Source: Trichobilharzia regenti
Taxonomy: Eukaryota; Platyhelminthes; Trematoda; Strigeidida; Schistosomatidae
Length of the DNA stretch: 64,000 bases
Direction: 5' to 3'
Assembly (NCBI GenBank): GCA_944472135.2
Contig: OX235270.1
Location: 138,027,632 to 138,091,631 of the forward strand
Both the position numbers and the translations under genes were made by a program. The notes below the pieces were generated by a model. That model had not been told where the DNA came from. It searched no databases and saw nothing but the letters and a program-made list of their open reading frames with translations. The stretch's first letter is position 1, and the number at the start of each line of letters is the position of its first letter. Shown here piece by piece: positions 1 to 10,629 of this stretch.

Positions 1-138
1 ATGGAATTTTCGGCATTTGATATCGGTAGTCCAAATTTTGCAGGCCGACTATTGATATCAGGTGTGCGTCGGCAGGGGATCGAACCCCGGACCATGTGCA
101 TGGTCGGCCAGAGTCCTAATCACTGTGCCATCGATGCA
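1..138 (-). mobile_element. tRNA-headed SINE with CR1-like tail, cut by window edge
   Basis: Read on the minus strand this is a tRNA-like head with a B-box-like GGGGTTCGATCCCC segment (positions 78-92), then a body containing GGCCTGCAAAATTTGG, then the start of a CR1-like tail (GAAAATTCCAT at 1-11). The same unit recurs at 24395-24576, 42273-42417 and 58180-58352, which is what defines it as a repeat. The tail is cut by the window edge. It is not a functional tRNA gene, because the anticodon arm is replaced and the copy is repeated. Confidence 0.75.
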
Positions 139-229
139 TCTTGTTAACGTCTAATATTCTGCACTTTGCTATATTTTTCAGCTTTGTCAATATAACTGAA
201 TCTGGCCAACTACTTTGTTCTATTATAAG

Positions 230-565
230 TTTCCAGACCGTAGATGTTATGAACTTCCTGGAATAATTTGATCACCGAGTCAGATTGATTCATTATAAAT
301 TATTTAAATTAATCCCAGCGTGTTTAAGAAAAAATCAAAATAAGATTTTTCTGAACATTTCGCTGTGTAAGCCTCAGCTTCTTTCAGAAGAATTATTCGG
401 ATTTTTATGAATCATCAAAATATACAGTCAAAAAAGTTTGATGATTAATAAAAATCCGAGTAATTCTTCTGAAAGAAGCTGTGGCTTACACAGCGAAACG
501 TTCAGAAAAATATTGTTTTGATTTTTTCTTAAACACGCTGGGATTAATTTAAATAATTTATAATG
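230..565. repeat. palindrome with hammerhead-like motifs, probable PLE terminus
   Basis: An imperfect palindrome has arms of about 130 bp, 291-428 against 440-565. Each arm holds a hammerhead-like string. On the plus strand, 469-497 reads CTGAAAGA, then a 6-bp hairpin stem GCTGTG/CACAGC, then GAAAC; the left arm has the minus-strand counterpart at about 352-392, with a changed GAAA (GAAAT). A homologous single copy sits at 6870-7050, including the flank GAGTCAGAT. This is probably two opposed PLE ends, because hammerhead motifs are known in PLE pseudo-LTRs. The core has an extra base, so ribozyme activity is not assumed. Confidence 0.5.
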
Positions 566-865
566 TACTTTGTCCTATGTCTTATTAGATAAACTAAATT
601 ATTTTGTTTGCTGGACTCCACAGGATCCTACAAGTAATAGTAATTTGTTTCCAAGTTAATTCATGTACTTGCTTGTCTCTCTTATTCCTGCCTTGCTAGA
701 CTCATGCCAGGTTTTTGAATAAAAACAGCGGGAAAACAATAACAGCAAAATAAATCTTTTGTATGTGATCAAAGTTTTATAAGCTGATACATATTCATTT
801 GCTACACTTAAAAATGATTGGACAAAATCGAAACATTTGTTAGAATGTCAAACTGACACTTAATA
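566..865. other. unassigned flank
   Basis: This is AT-rich sequence between the palindrome and the fold-back PLE. I see no coding potential or recognisable repeat. Confidence 0.4.
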
Positions 866-1115
866 ATAATTCATAAGGTGTATAGATGTTGGAAAGAGGT
901 GCATAATTATAGGATTAGTAGGCTAATATCAAATGTTACATAACATGGTGTGAAATTTGATAAGATAGAAATGTAAAACGAAATTTTGGATTTAGAATGA
1001 CGAGGAGGACAAGCGGAAACAATTCGGAGTGAGAATAGTAATAATAATAGTAATAATCGTAGTAATGAGGGAAAGGTACATAGATTAACTAAATAAACAA
1101 AATAAATAAATAAAT

Positions 1116-1290
1116 TCTAACTTCTGCCAATGGACGACATAGCGCCACCCCTAGCCAATGTCTTCGGCGAGTATTTGTGCTCACACCCAACCAACGTCAG
1201 CTCATAATGAGATCCCTACAAGCCGACACCTAAATATCGATGAGATGCTCACTAGCGACTTGCTCTATTCAGGTAGGTAGTTACCTGTGG
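1116..1290 (-). mobile_element. antisense leader part of a hammerhead SINE
   Basis: Positions 1116-1183 are the near-perfect reverse complement of 1338-1412 in the neighbouring sense SINE (shared strings include AACTTCTGCCAAT and CCAATGTCTTCGGCGAG). The two copies lie head to head. The rest of this stretch (1184-1290) resembles SINE body fragments but is degenerate. Confidence 0.6.
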
Positions 1291-1633
1291 TTCCAGTGAG
1301 AAGTCGTTACCAGTAGGGTGGAGCAGGTCAGGTATGAGGACAAATACTCGCCGAAGACATTGGCTAGGGGTCGCGCTATGTCGTGAATTGGCAGAAGTTA
1401 GAATTCATGGGTCATTGGATCGGGTCCCACTGGTTGAATGGTATACAAGGCCGCCTTGTAATCAGAAGATCCTGGGCTCGAACCTCGTGGTGTGGGTGCG
1501 TACTTCTGAACAGTCCCAAACTAGGACGAAACAGCTGTCCAGTACTCCCTGCAGGTTTTCCAATGGTTCTCTAACCAATGTCAACTCATGATGAAATCCT
1601 GAAACCAATCAAATCCCTACAAACCAGCACTTA
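1290..1633 (+). mobile_element. tRNA-headed SINE with hammerhead-derived body
   Basis: The order is: a leader (1290-1420) shared with 44670-44760 and 63945-64000; a tRNA-like promoter (A-box-like TTGAATGGTATACAAGG at 1433; B-box-like GGGCTCGAACCTC at 1472); a hammerhead-like segment (1497-1552); and a 3' body with AATGTCAACTCATGATG. The element is inserted in the left arm of fold-back PLE A, where AT-rich AAATAAAT occurs on both sides. Related copies lie at 5399-5572, 44680-44915 and 54225-54425. Confidence 0.75.
1497..1552 (+). ncRNA. hammerhead ribozyme-like motif, degenerate
   Basis: CTGAACA stands where the hammerhead consensus has CTGANGA. It is followed by stem II GTCC..GGAC, then GAAA, and a loopless palindromic stem III ACAGCTGT ending in C, the expected cleavage position. 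The sequence after the site, CAGTA, would pair with TACTG but here faces TACTT. Consensus position G8 has become C, so this copy is probably inactive. The architecture matches schistosome Sm-alpha hammerheads. Confidence 0.65.
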
Positions 1634-1783
1634 AATAAATGTCTACGGCCAAGGCAGAAGTAAGGATTGTACATACTTCTTTTGTACGCAGAGGTGCCTG
1701 GCTTAAATTCAGGAATGGTGAAGGCCTTCGCTGTCTTAAAAAGTCTGTAACGAAGAAAACACAGCAAAATCACCATCCACAAG

Positions 1784-2161
1784 TTGTTCTCCATCTCTGT
1801 AGAAGGTAATACCGCCCGTCTGGCCACCTCCATGTGCATCTATCAGTTCACCTGCTCTTGTGGAGCAAGGTACATTGGCCGTAGACAGTGGACGCTTTGC
1901 AGACGGATACGAGAACACATTCCAACATGGTTTTACAAGAGAGAAAGGAAATGTGTGCGAGGCTCTACTTTAGAACACCTGATCGACTCCTGTCACTCAG
2001 CCAACCCTGACCATGATTTTAAGATCATCTACCAAATGCATGTTAACTTGCCGTGTTTTCCTTGTTACAGACTTCTAAAGACAGAGGAAGCCTTAGTCAT
2101 TCATGAATTAAAGCCAGGTACCTCTGTGTATGTACAATCCTTACTTCTGCCTTGGCCGTAG
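1784..2161 (+). pseudogene. PLE GIY-YIG endonuclease fragment
   Basis: This is a 125-codon open stretch with no natural start; its first Met is fortuitous. Residues about 18-44 read CIYQFTCSCGARYIGR and continue into an R..R..EH segment. This is the GIY-YIG nuclease core of Penelope-like elements, with the preceding cysteine pair seen in the EN+ PLE group. The domain ends with the family C-terminus (LKPGTSVYVQS, then LPWP). In an intact element this domain follows the RT and nicks target DNA. Here the RT is missing, and the fragment forms the loop and right arm of the fold-back. Confidence 0.85.
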
Positions 2162-2425
2162 AGGGATAGATATTTATTAATTTATTTTGTTTATTTAGTT
2201 AATCTATGTACCTTTCCCTCATTACTACGATTATTACTATTATTATTACTACTCTCACTCCGAATTGTTTCCGCTTGTCCTCCTCGTCATTTTAGATCCA
2301 AAATTTCGTTTTACAATTCTATCTTATCAAATTTCACACCATGTTATGTAACATTTGATATTGGCCTACTAATCCTATAATTATGCACCTCTTTCTAACA
2401 TCTATATATCTTATGTATTATTCTA

Positions 2426-3160
2426 TATAAGACATTAATCGTTTTTGCACTTGACATTTAACTGTGATTATAACCACAAACATTTTAATTGCATTTCTTC
2501 TTCTTATTATTATTGCATGTATTCACACCTTTGATCTAATTCCCTCACCGGATATAATTTCTTAAAAAAACCACATATATATATACGACTGTACAGCTTG
2601 ATAATAAATTGGTTGAAAAGAGTCTTTTCTCTGGATATTGTGCTCTTAATCCTACAATAGGAATTATTAAATTACTAAATAATAAGCAGACATCAACAAG
2701 ATGAAAAGGACTTTTTCTTCAGGTGTATTGTGTGTCTTATTGATACAGGCGAAGTGCAACACGGTGAAAGTGTTTTTTTCTTAAAAGAAATCAGTTTACA
2801 TTTCATATCTCAAAACGGAAATGGTAGCAGCGTGAAATACTTTTTTCACCACCAAAAGTTACTAGAAATGACGTAAGACAAGTTTGCATAATTCAAAAAT
2901 GTTATTAAAAGTATGGTATTTCCCAGGTTTTACTTGTTATTGATTAAGTGTTTTGAGACGCGTGAAAAAGTCACGAGGTTAACGCTTTTTACTACTCACT
3001 ATTGGAAACCTGTTTTTGCAGTGATAAGTTTCATATCCTTCCCTGTCCTACCAAAGTTTTGTTAACTGGAAGTAAAGACTGAATAGTATTCAAATGACAA
3101 CCAACTTCAGTCTTAGTGGTTATTATGCATTAATAAAAAAAGTTTGAATAAGGCAAGAGC
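2426..3160. other. PLE 3' flank and unassigned sequence
   Basis: The AT-rich stretch up to about 2640 probably continues the PLE 3' terminal region, because it ends in a hammerhead-like string. From 2640 to 3160 I recognise nothing. Confidence 0.4.
2590..2640 (+). ncRNA. degenerate hammerhead-like motif at PLE end
   Basis: CAGC, then TTGATAA, a short stem-loop, GAAA, and a palindromic AAGAG..CTTTTC. The same layout is clearer at 63605-63663. Two conserved core bases differ from consensus (C3 to T, G8 to A), so it should be inactive. It is called only because of position and resemblance. Confidence 0.4.
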
Positions 3161-3290
3161 AGCAATTTCTGCAGAATAAGGTGGTACAATCATTTATTTA
3201 GTCGTCTTCTCATCAGCTGCTTGCAGTCTAAAGAAATTATTAAGTTTATGTAGAGGACAGTTTGGCATACTTGCAAATGTTACATGATGC
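3158..3290 (-). mobile_element. PLE pseudo-LTR fragment with hammerhead-like motif
   Basis: The minus strand is homologous to the terminal arm of the fold-back PLE at 18140-18235. It shares GCAGCTGATGAGAAG (near 3204-3218), a stem III region and TTATTCTGC. The conserved GAAA is changed to TAAA at the G12 position, so the motif is probably dead. No coding part of a PLE is attached. Confidence 0.6.
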
Positions 3291-5398
3291 GAGTTAACTG
3301 GTAACTGTAAACTCAATAAACAGTGCTCAGAAGATTACAGTTGTGTGGTTTATGCCCAGAGGGTTCAAGCTTAAACCAAATTAAATGCTTGGATACACTG
3401 TCAAAACAGTTGCGTAATAAACAAAAGGAGTTTTTCACGTCTGTGTGCAACACTGAATGCAAAATTTGATTCTACGTGAACTGTTTCTGAAAGTCACCAT
3501 GATAATTGAATGAGGGTAATATTCGATTGAAATGACCAACGTAATGTCACACACGTCTCGCAACTCATCCTGTTCATTGGCAGATTTCCAAACATCGAAA
3601 TGTATTCATAGCTTATGGATATCTTAAATAAAGTCGATGTTCAAAGTTATCTGTCTCATTTCCACTAATCTTAATTTTGCCTTACAAGTTCTTCTTCTAC
3701 ATGCAGAACCAAGACAGGAGTTCATATGAGAAACTCGAGCCAATATGTTCATAGTAAACTTTGTATAGACTCTCTCCTTGCCTTGGGCATCTTTACATGG
3801 ATGCAGAATCTGATATTTTTGGCTTTCCGTAACTGTAGTCTCTAAGTCATCATTATTTCTAGCTTAGATCAGTGAGTGAAGCACTGAGAACAACGGGGTA
3901 ACGGACAGGGTATCGAACCACTGGAAATCGAACCAAGGACCCTCAGGTGATTGTTGTAGCCATCGTATCACTCTGCCTACTCCAGCCTTAATTACTGTTA
4001 TGTATTCCTCTTACTTTTCGAAACCGTGTGTTATGTCATTACTTGTTTACTTTTCACCAGCATTTCTACCCTTTAATTCCTGCATTCATAATTCTTTTTT
4101 TATTTACCATTCGATTTTTAACGATGACTATTTATTGCTAACTTACTTATCACTAATGGACTGATAGATTCAGTTTTGTTCACTGAAATTCATACATAAA
4201 TCAGAGAAGTTCATTGTCATCTCAATGTCATATTGTCAGTTCCTTTGTATTAACTTAATTCTATCGTCGACGCCTTATAGTTAATTCATTATGCTATAAG
4301 TCACGCCATCCGATGCGATTGCCAGATAAATATTCTTTCCTTATTTGTTATTCAGATAGTTTGTCAAAAGGGTTAACTATTTTGCAAGATATAAGTAACT
4401 TCTTAATGGTTTTCAGTTGGATACTTCAAGGAACAACATTTTCAGGGCATACAAATGCACCAAAAGATATTAAAGAGTCATAGGCTGCATTCCTCTTCGA
4501 AATTAAAACATCAAATATGCTGTGCGTTCACTCAATAATCGAGCAAATCAGCTTGTTTTAGAATTGCATGTGTTAAGAAAAACCCTAGTTGGAGCTTAGT
4601 TCTCTTTGTTTGGGACTTTTTGGTCTAGAGTATTTCGATGTTTTAACATTCATACACGGATTGAATAATTCTGAAGTGCAGGACTACTGATGATACAAGC
4701 AAATGTCATATATTTCCAGGTGATTCCATTGTTAGAGAGATGGTATCGAAGGGTCTTGAGTACAAATGAATCAGTGTAGATTAAAAGAATCAAGTAAATT
4801 AAACGAAACCTCGGCTGGATGGAATTGTGCTTTAATGTGAGTAGTAATCGACTGACAGGTGCTATGCACGGTAATGTTATTTTTATTGATGTAATTGAAA
4901 TTTATCATTCTTTTAATTTCGTCATTATGCAGAACTGGTTTTCAAAGTGAAGGTATTATTTAAAACTATTAATGAGATGTTTGTTATAACTTAAACTGTC
5001 ACTAGCCCACTCATTTTTTTTAAATTAAGAAAGCATTAATATTTCATCATTATAAACAGCAAAACTACAAATCATCTTGTAAAGGGTGAAATGTATTCCA
5101 GTACAGTTAAGACATCATGAGTATATCAATCGACTGGCTAAATATTTGTAATGCTTTACTAATGCTTCACTTTATTAGCAAAATGAACTGAATCTCTCAA
5201 AACCTTTCAAAATTAGAAACAGATGAATGTCAAAAGGGTATGACAGTTGCACTTGAAAGGTAGACTGAAAAGATTCAGGAAATTACTTGACAGATATGAC
5301 TTCATATCAGTAAAAAGTCTGAGGATTGTGGATTAGATCAAATGCAAAGTAGTTATATTTGAATAGTTTACACACTATGATAAGTTTTGTTATAATTG
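3291..5398. other. unassigned intergenic sequence
   Basis: I find no coding potential. The only recognisable piece is a weak minus-strand tRNA-like segment near 3905-3985 (TATCGAACCACTGG, CGAACCAAGGACCC), possibly a SINE remnant. Confidence 0.4.
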
Positions 5399-5572
5399 TG
5401 TGGCTTAATGGTATACGAGCTTGTCTTGTAACCAGAAGGTCCATGGGTTCGAACCCCGGTGGATGCGTACTGCTAAGAAGTCCCAAACTAGGATAAAGCA
5501 GCTGTCCAGTACTCCCTGCAGGTTTTCCAATGGTTCTCTAACCAATGTCAGCTCATGATGAAATCCTGTAAC
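5399..5572 (+). mobile_element. tRNA-headed hammerhead SINE copy
   Basis: A-box-like TGGCTTAATGGTATACGAG is followed by B-box-like GGGTTCGAACCCC, the hammerhead-like segment (about 5465-5520) and the body AATGTCAGCTCATGATG. In the ribozyme segment CTGAAGA has become CTAAGAA and GGACGAAAC has become GGATAAAGC, while stem III AGCTGTCC and the CAGTACTCC strand are kept. It is a mutated copy with a well preserved promoter. Confidence 0.75.
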
Positions 5573-6869
5573 TAGTTATACTTTATTAGATATGACTTCT
5601 TCTATCTTGTATTTATGAGTTGGCAAGTTAGATGAGGAGAGTGTATCATTCATGCTAAATATGTCTCGCAATAAAGCAATCTGTTGACAAACTGGGATCT
5701 ATTTGTCAGTGATTTACTACATTACATCATAGCATACCGGTTTCACTGCACTTCCAAGACATTTCTGATGTTGTTTGCTGCTGATAAATTTACGTATTTA
5801 TAGGACTGTAGATTGCATATTATAAGAAATCTTGTTTTCTCTCCATGCAAACTCCAGAATTTGAAAGTCATTTATCACTATGCTGCAGTGACATTTTATT
5901 CCAGTACAAACTTTAATGTTAGGTATGTTCGGCCCACATTAGGAATCCTCATGAGTCACGTAGTTGCACATATTTTCGTGGCAAACACAATAATGAAAGA
6001 TATGAACACAGGAATGATATTAAGTACGCGATAATTTGTATCATGGACCCCACCGGGAAAAATTCTGATAACCTCATCAAGAACACTGACTACATCATAA
6101 AATATGAAGGTGATGGAAAGTTTAACGTCTTGGTTATCGACGAAATTCAAATACTAATCTATCGCAAATACAGTAGGGTCTAATTGTTTGATTAAACACT
6201 CTCATGGATATGTTTTGAAGTTAACTATCCATTATAACCAATTTAAATTTTATCACGAACTGAGTACAGCTGAAAGCACAGGAGTGATGGAAATTCGTTC
6301 CTGTACTAGTTCAGTATCTCTTAACACTTCCCACTCACAACTTCTGAGTGAAACCTTCAGATCACTAATCCAGGTGGTTGACTACACAGTCACTTTTGCG
6401 GCTTTCAGTAGCTTGTAAATTTGAATTCTGCTAATTCCTTACATAGCCCTACCACTGACCATTGTGATCGATGAGAATCATCTTCATAAGTGATATATTG
6501 GACCCCAAAGCCAAAAACTCTTGAACTTTAACACTGCAGCAACAAATAGTCACGAGACTGATATTCGCTTCTGCAGAGTTCCACATAAGTGGAAAACAGG
6601 TGTATAGTGCTATTTGTTTTTCAATCACTTTTCAGGTGAAAACAGTTTTTTGTACAGCGAAGAAATCTTCCCTTATAATGACTATATCTTCAGGTGGTAT
6701 TTATATTACGGGGAATGGAATTAAATGACACTGAAAGTCGCTCAGTAAATAAGCATACCATAAGAATTACAATAATTAGCATGATGTTTAGTGGGATAGG
6801 GTTGAAGTGGAGGATTTATACAACTTTTACAGATCAATAAATAAGTGATTTGGCATTATATTTTACAAG
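5573..6869. other. unassigned sequence
   Basis: Short open stretches occur (for example 5813-6034) but none shows a recognisable domain or supporting context. I see nothing definite here. Confidence 0.4.
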
Positions 6870-7050
6870 TAGCTCTGGTGTTATAAATATCCAGAACGTG
6901 AATGTGACAGATTTCCTTGAGTAATTTGAGAGCCGAGTCAGATCGAACCAGCGAAATGCTGCTGAAGAATCTGTGGCCTACACAGCGAAACGTTCATAGA
7001 AATCTTGTTTTGATCCTTTCTTTAAAACGAGCGGAGATTATTTCTATAGT
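6870..7050 (+). mobile_element. PLE-terminus-like fragment with hammerhead-like motif
   Basis: This is homologous to the arms of the palindrome at 230-565. It carries CTGAAGA at 6962-6968, a stem CTGTG/CACAG and GAAA at 6987-6990. The CTGANGA core is intact, but an extra AT separates it from stem II. Stem I is weak. Confidence 0.45.
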
Positions 7051-8640
7051 AGGTCAGCTGTTGTCTAAAAACGTGCGATAATGATAACAATAATAAGGCG
7101 ACGATAAAGTGATGTGGAATGAATTAAGATGGTAAGAACAGAATAAAATAAAAAAAGTTTAACAAAAAGTGTTTGAATACACAGTTTCGGTTTTATCCAA
7201 TGTATAGTTAGAGCTTTGGCTATATATAAGTGAAAAACAAGTAAACTTTTATTGTGATTAGATTCGACCCTGTAAATATAGCTTTGAAGGATAAATCACA
7301 TGAGCTTTAATGACCTGACTCCATAAAGTAGTCACAAATTGAAGACTTCGTCATTATATGCTTGCCGTTCACCAGCCAAACCGAGTAGTGTTCATCTAGG
7401 CGTTTACCAAGAGCACGCTTATAACTTCCAGTGTAATCAGCTCTAAAACAGCATGTGAGACAAGTGGGTGGACGCATCCTTGACACATTGCCGAATCATA
7501 TTTCATATGGAAAATACTAGGAGTCAGTTAGCAAAAGGGTCACTTTTGAATACTAGACTCATAAACAGTGTCTCTTTTGGCACTATGATTTGTCTAACAG
7601 CGGTTTCCTTCTTCATGTTTCTTTGAGTACAATACAAATACGAATGTACAGCTCTAAAAATGAAGTCGTTGAAAAGTAATGATTTTGTAGTGAACAAAAA
7701 GCAATGTGGTTTTCCTTACGAATAAGTGGGTATATTTCGCGCTTTGAAGGACTGCAAGGACCTGCTTCCTAAATATCTTCTGTCCGTGATGTAATCTGCA
7801 TTGAAATTATTCTGCAGGGATGTATAGCAAATTAAGACCTGAATATTCATCAAGTAATATATATATATATATATATATATATGATAATTTAAATTTTCAG
7901 TCAGTTATTATCAATCACTTTTTCAGCAAATAATTAAAACAAAAGTTATTATCTTGTTTGAATACATCAGTGTTTCACATTTTGAAATTTAATGACTTGT
8001 AGACCTGAACAGATAATTGAAGACAGAGGTCATTCATTTATTTATCTGTGCGGTCAAACAATTAATCTGATTATTCCGTTTGTTTGTTCGCTTGTTTGTT
8101 TTATACTGTTTATTAATTTTCACGATTTTTTTTCTGATTTTACCTGATGAGATTTATTTTTCCTGTCAGTCATTCCTTCATTGAGGCTGGTTCAGTGCAT
8201 AATCTAATTAATTTTAGTAAATTTCTTTAGGAAGTAAATTGGCAACAAAGCACAGAAGTCGTTTGTGTCATTCACAAGTGGACGGGAATAAATAAGTCAT
8301 TCTTAAGTTTAATTAATTGAAATGAAAATAATAATAATGATAGTAATAAAATTCAGTGATTCTTGCCATAAAGCAACAAAATAGTCATATAAGTTGTGTT
8401 TTTCTTCTCGTAGCTCTGTGACGTATCAACATCTAGTTTGTTAAGAAAAAAATAACAATAAGCGAGCAGATTTGTTGTAACGGAGCGTTCCTGTTTTGTT
8501 GTTGTCGGTTGTCTAATTTGACTACAGTGCTCCTTTGGACAGCTGATCACACGGAAATATTCCCTACACTGAGCAGTCACACTGAAGTCAGATGAAATTG
8601 TGACAACAACAACAACTTCTATAATCCTCAGTGCATAGTA
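7051..8640. other. unassigned sequence with AT microsatellite
   Basis: I see no gene. Positions 7640-7695 contain a decayed PLE-end string (GTACAGC..GTCGTTGAAAAG) like that at 63605-63663. An (AT)n run occupies 7857-7882. Confidence 0.4.
7857..7882. repeat. (AT)n microsatellite
   Basis: An uninterrupted run of about 13 AT dinucleotides. Confidence 0.95.
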
Positions 8641-8830
8641 TATTATCATATATGTCCAAACCAAGTTCACTCCTAATAGTTTGAAAAAATTTACGCATTG
8701 GGTAATGCATAAATGAATGCTTTTTGTATTTCTCAATAAATGAAAAACAATACGTTTTGTTTTTACTGATGTTTCGCTATTTAATGCTGTTAATAGCTTT
8801 ATCAAAGTATTATTAGACTAGAAATTACAA
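8641..8830 (-). mobile_element. PLE terminal fragment with hammerhead-like motif
   Basis: This resembles the sequence around the hairpin at 40826-40956 (shared AATGAAAAACAA and AACTTGGTTTGGA, read on appropriate strands). On the minus strand, about 8770-8815 reads TTGATAA, a stem GCTATT/AAATAGC, then GAAACATCAG, a hammerhead-like order with two altered core bases. The 150-codon open frame across 8353-8805 has no recognisable domain, and I do not treat it as a gene. Confidence 0.4.
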
Positions 8831-9119
8831 AATCTCAGCATATATATAGCAACTTAATCATCGGTCCCTAGTGTGTTGTCATTTTTCGTTGTCCAATTGG
8901 CCAATTGGTAAAGATAACAAAATCAGGTGTAGATTGTTGGATTTGATAAGTGTGTAAAATTATAAAAACAGTGTGTGTTTGTATAATGAAATTGTTCATC
9001 ACATTCTTGTTGATTTTGTCACTTCATGGGAGGGGGGGCGATTGTTGTAACCAGGTCAGATTCTGTTTTAGTCCGTCATTCCTAATCAGGTAATTTGGAT
9101 TCCACTTGATGTGAAGTGC

Positions 9120-9835
9120 TTCTGATATTAGACGTTATTTGTGATTTCTTAAATTTCTCTGGATTATTTCATTATTGTCAAAATTGATTTTGTGGCCTGA
9201 TTCTATAGCTGATGATTTTTCAAGCTTTTCTAGTTCAAATGGATTTCTCAGTGGTTGAACAGAGGCGGCTCTAAGGTGTTCATTTCTTCTGATTTTGACT
9301 TCTCGAGATGTTTGTCCGATGTGTATCGCGTCACATTCCAAGCATTTTATTTTATAGACACAATTAGATAGAGAATCTTTAGGGATTTGGTTTTTTATAT
9401 GGACAAGGTTGTTTCGCAGTGTGTCTAATGTTTTGAAGAAAACTCTAATGTCGAGCTGATTGAGTAGTCTTCTGATATTGTTTGATGTCTCCGCTCTCTA
9501 TGGAATGACAGCTGTTAAGGTTCATGTGTCAGAATAGGTTTTCGACCGTACTTAATGTCAGTGTTGATTTCGTTGATGAAGTTCTTTGGGTAGTTGTCAT
9601 GCTTGAGAGTCTCAGTAATGCTTGATATTTCTTCTTCTTTTTCTTTCTCATCCGTTATCAGAGAGTGTGCTCGTCTAAGAAAACTAGAAACAACTGAAAC
9701 CTGTGTGCTGATGGAGTGTGTAAGTTATTCTTTATACATCAACGGAAATTTAAATCGTAGACAAGTGATCGGTATCTGGTTGGTTGCATCAATCATGATT
9801 TTACGGCTAACAGTGATAGTTATTCCATCCTAACA
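9120..9835 (-). pseudogene. PLE RT-EN linker and GIY-YIG domain, decayed
   Basis: Read on the minus strand from 9835 leftwards, the sequence shows three things: a PLE linker with the pattern RRAHSLITDEKE...LKHDNYP; a LRNNLVHIKNQIPKD-like segment; and a GIY-YIG core KCLECDAIHIGQTSREV with the EH motif (coding 9135-9341). The CxxC before the nuclease tyrosine position differs from the CxC of most other PLEs here, so it belongs to a different PLE lineage, like 41208-41489. Frames are broken and the RT is essentially missing. The Y of GIY appears as H, and the domain is probably inactive. Confidence 0.7.
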
Positions 9836-10138
9836 AGATCAGAATATATAGTATTCCACAAAAACATCCAATACCTTTTCTTGATTCGACAGATTTAGTT
9901 AAGAAAAGGATTGGTTTTCTAACCCTATATGAGTGGAATCGCACCACCTGATACACTTGATTCCTTTTCTGAATTCAAATAAAGTGAAAGCATGGGTCAG
10001 TACAGACAAACACATGACATTATTTATTGTTGTTGTCAGTTTCTCAACACCGTCATACAGCTTATAACTTTTTCCATTCATATCTATATATATGTATATA
10101 TAAGGATAAATTTTTTAAACGTACTCACAGATGAATCT
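9836..10138. other. unassigned spacer
   Basis: AT-rich sequence between the decayed PLE and the 3' end of the CR1 element. Nothing is recognised. Confidence 0.4.
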
Positions 10139-10629
10139 AAGAAAATAATAATAATAATGATTTACTTTATTCCAAAAACAGTACTTGTGATACAGAATGG
10201 AATTTTCAGCATTAATCACAATATTGCATCTAATTTCCTCAAATTATAAATAAAAATTAATCACACAGAAAATTTTCCACATTTACAATAGAGGTGGTGT
10301 CAAAAACATGCAGCATATAAAATGGAAATAACATTAATAATGATAACAGCTAGGGTAATAATAATAAGAATACAAGTGAAAATTGTCGTGGGCTTGTGTC
10401 ACACAGTATTGGCAATGTGGTATAGAAATCCTAACATGTTTAAAAATATTGAATATAACGTTCTCTTTACATGATATAGTGATGGGAAAAACAAAGATTA
10501 CAGCCGTCATGGAGATAAGCTGGTGTTTGCAATTATGAGAGTAAAACAGAGAATTAACAGGACCATAAATATAATAGAAGTAATAAAAGTAAAACTTGAA
10601 GGTATATAAGGATGGATGGAGGCAATTGT

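Larger units (their letters stand above)
866..2425. mobile_element. fold-back Penelope-like element A with SINE insertion
   Basis: The left arm (866-1115 plus 1634-1767) is the reverse complement of the right arm (2050-2425). Both are a PLE 3' end: the last coding residues of the GIY-YIG domain followed by a 3' UTR containing a run of ATT/AAT triplets and the string AATCTATGTACCTTTCCC. The left arm was later split by SINE sequence at 1116-1633. Between the arms lies a sense-strand GIY-YIG fragment. This head-to-head arrangement of two truncated copies recurs at 17282-18283, 39240-39920, 40430-41490 and 61802-63663. Confidence 0.8.

Noticed and set aside
8353..8805. 150-codon open frame on the minus strand as a possible host gene
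   Set aside because: Low-complexity, no domain or splice context, and part of it overlaps sequence that resembles a PLE terminus. Length alone is not convincing in AT-rich DNA of this size.
10081..10105. CRISPR or other spaced direct-repeat array
   Set aside because: Repeats of this kind in the window are AT microsatellites, LTRs or SINEs; no regular repeat-spacer pattern exists and the genome is eukaryotic.
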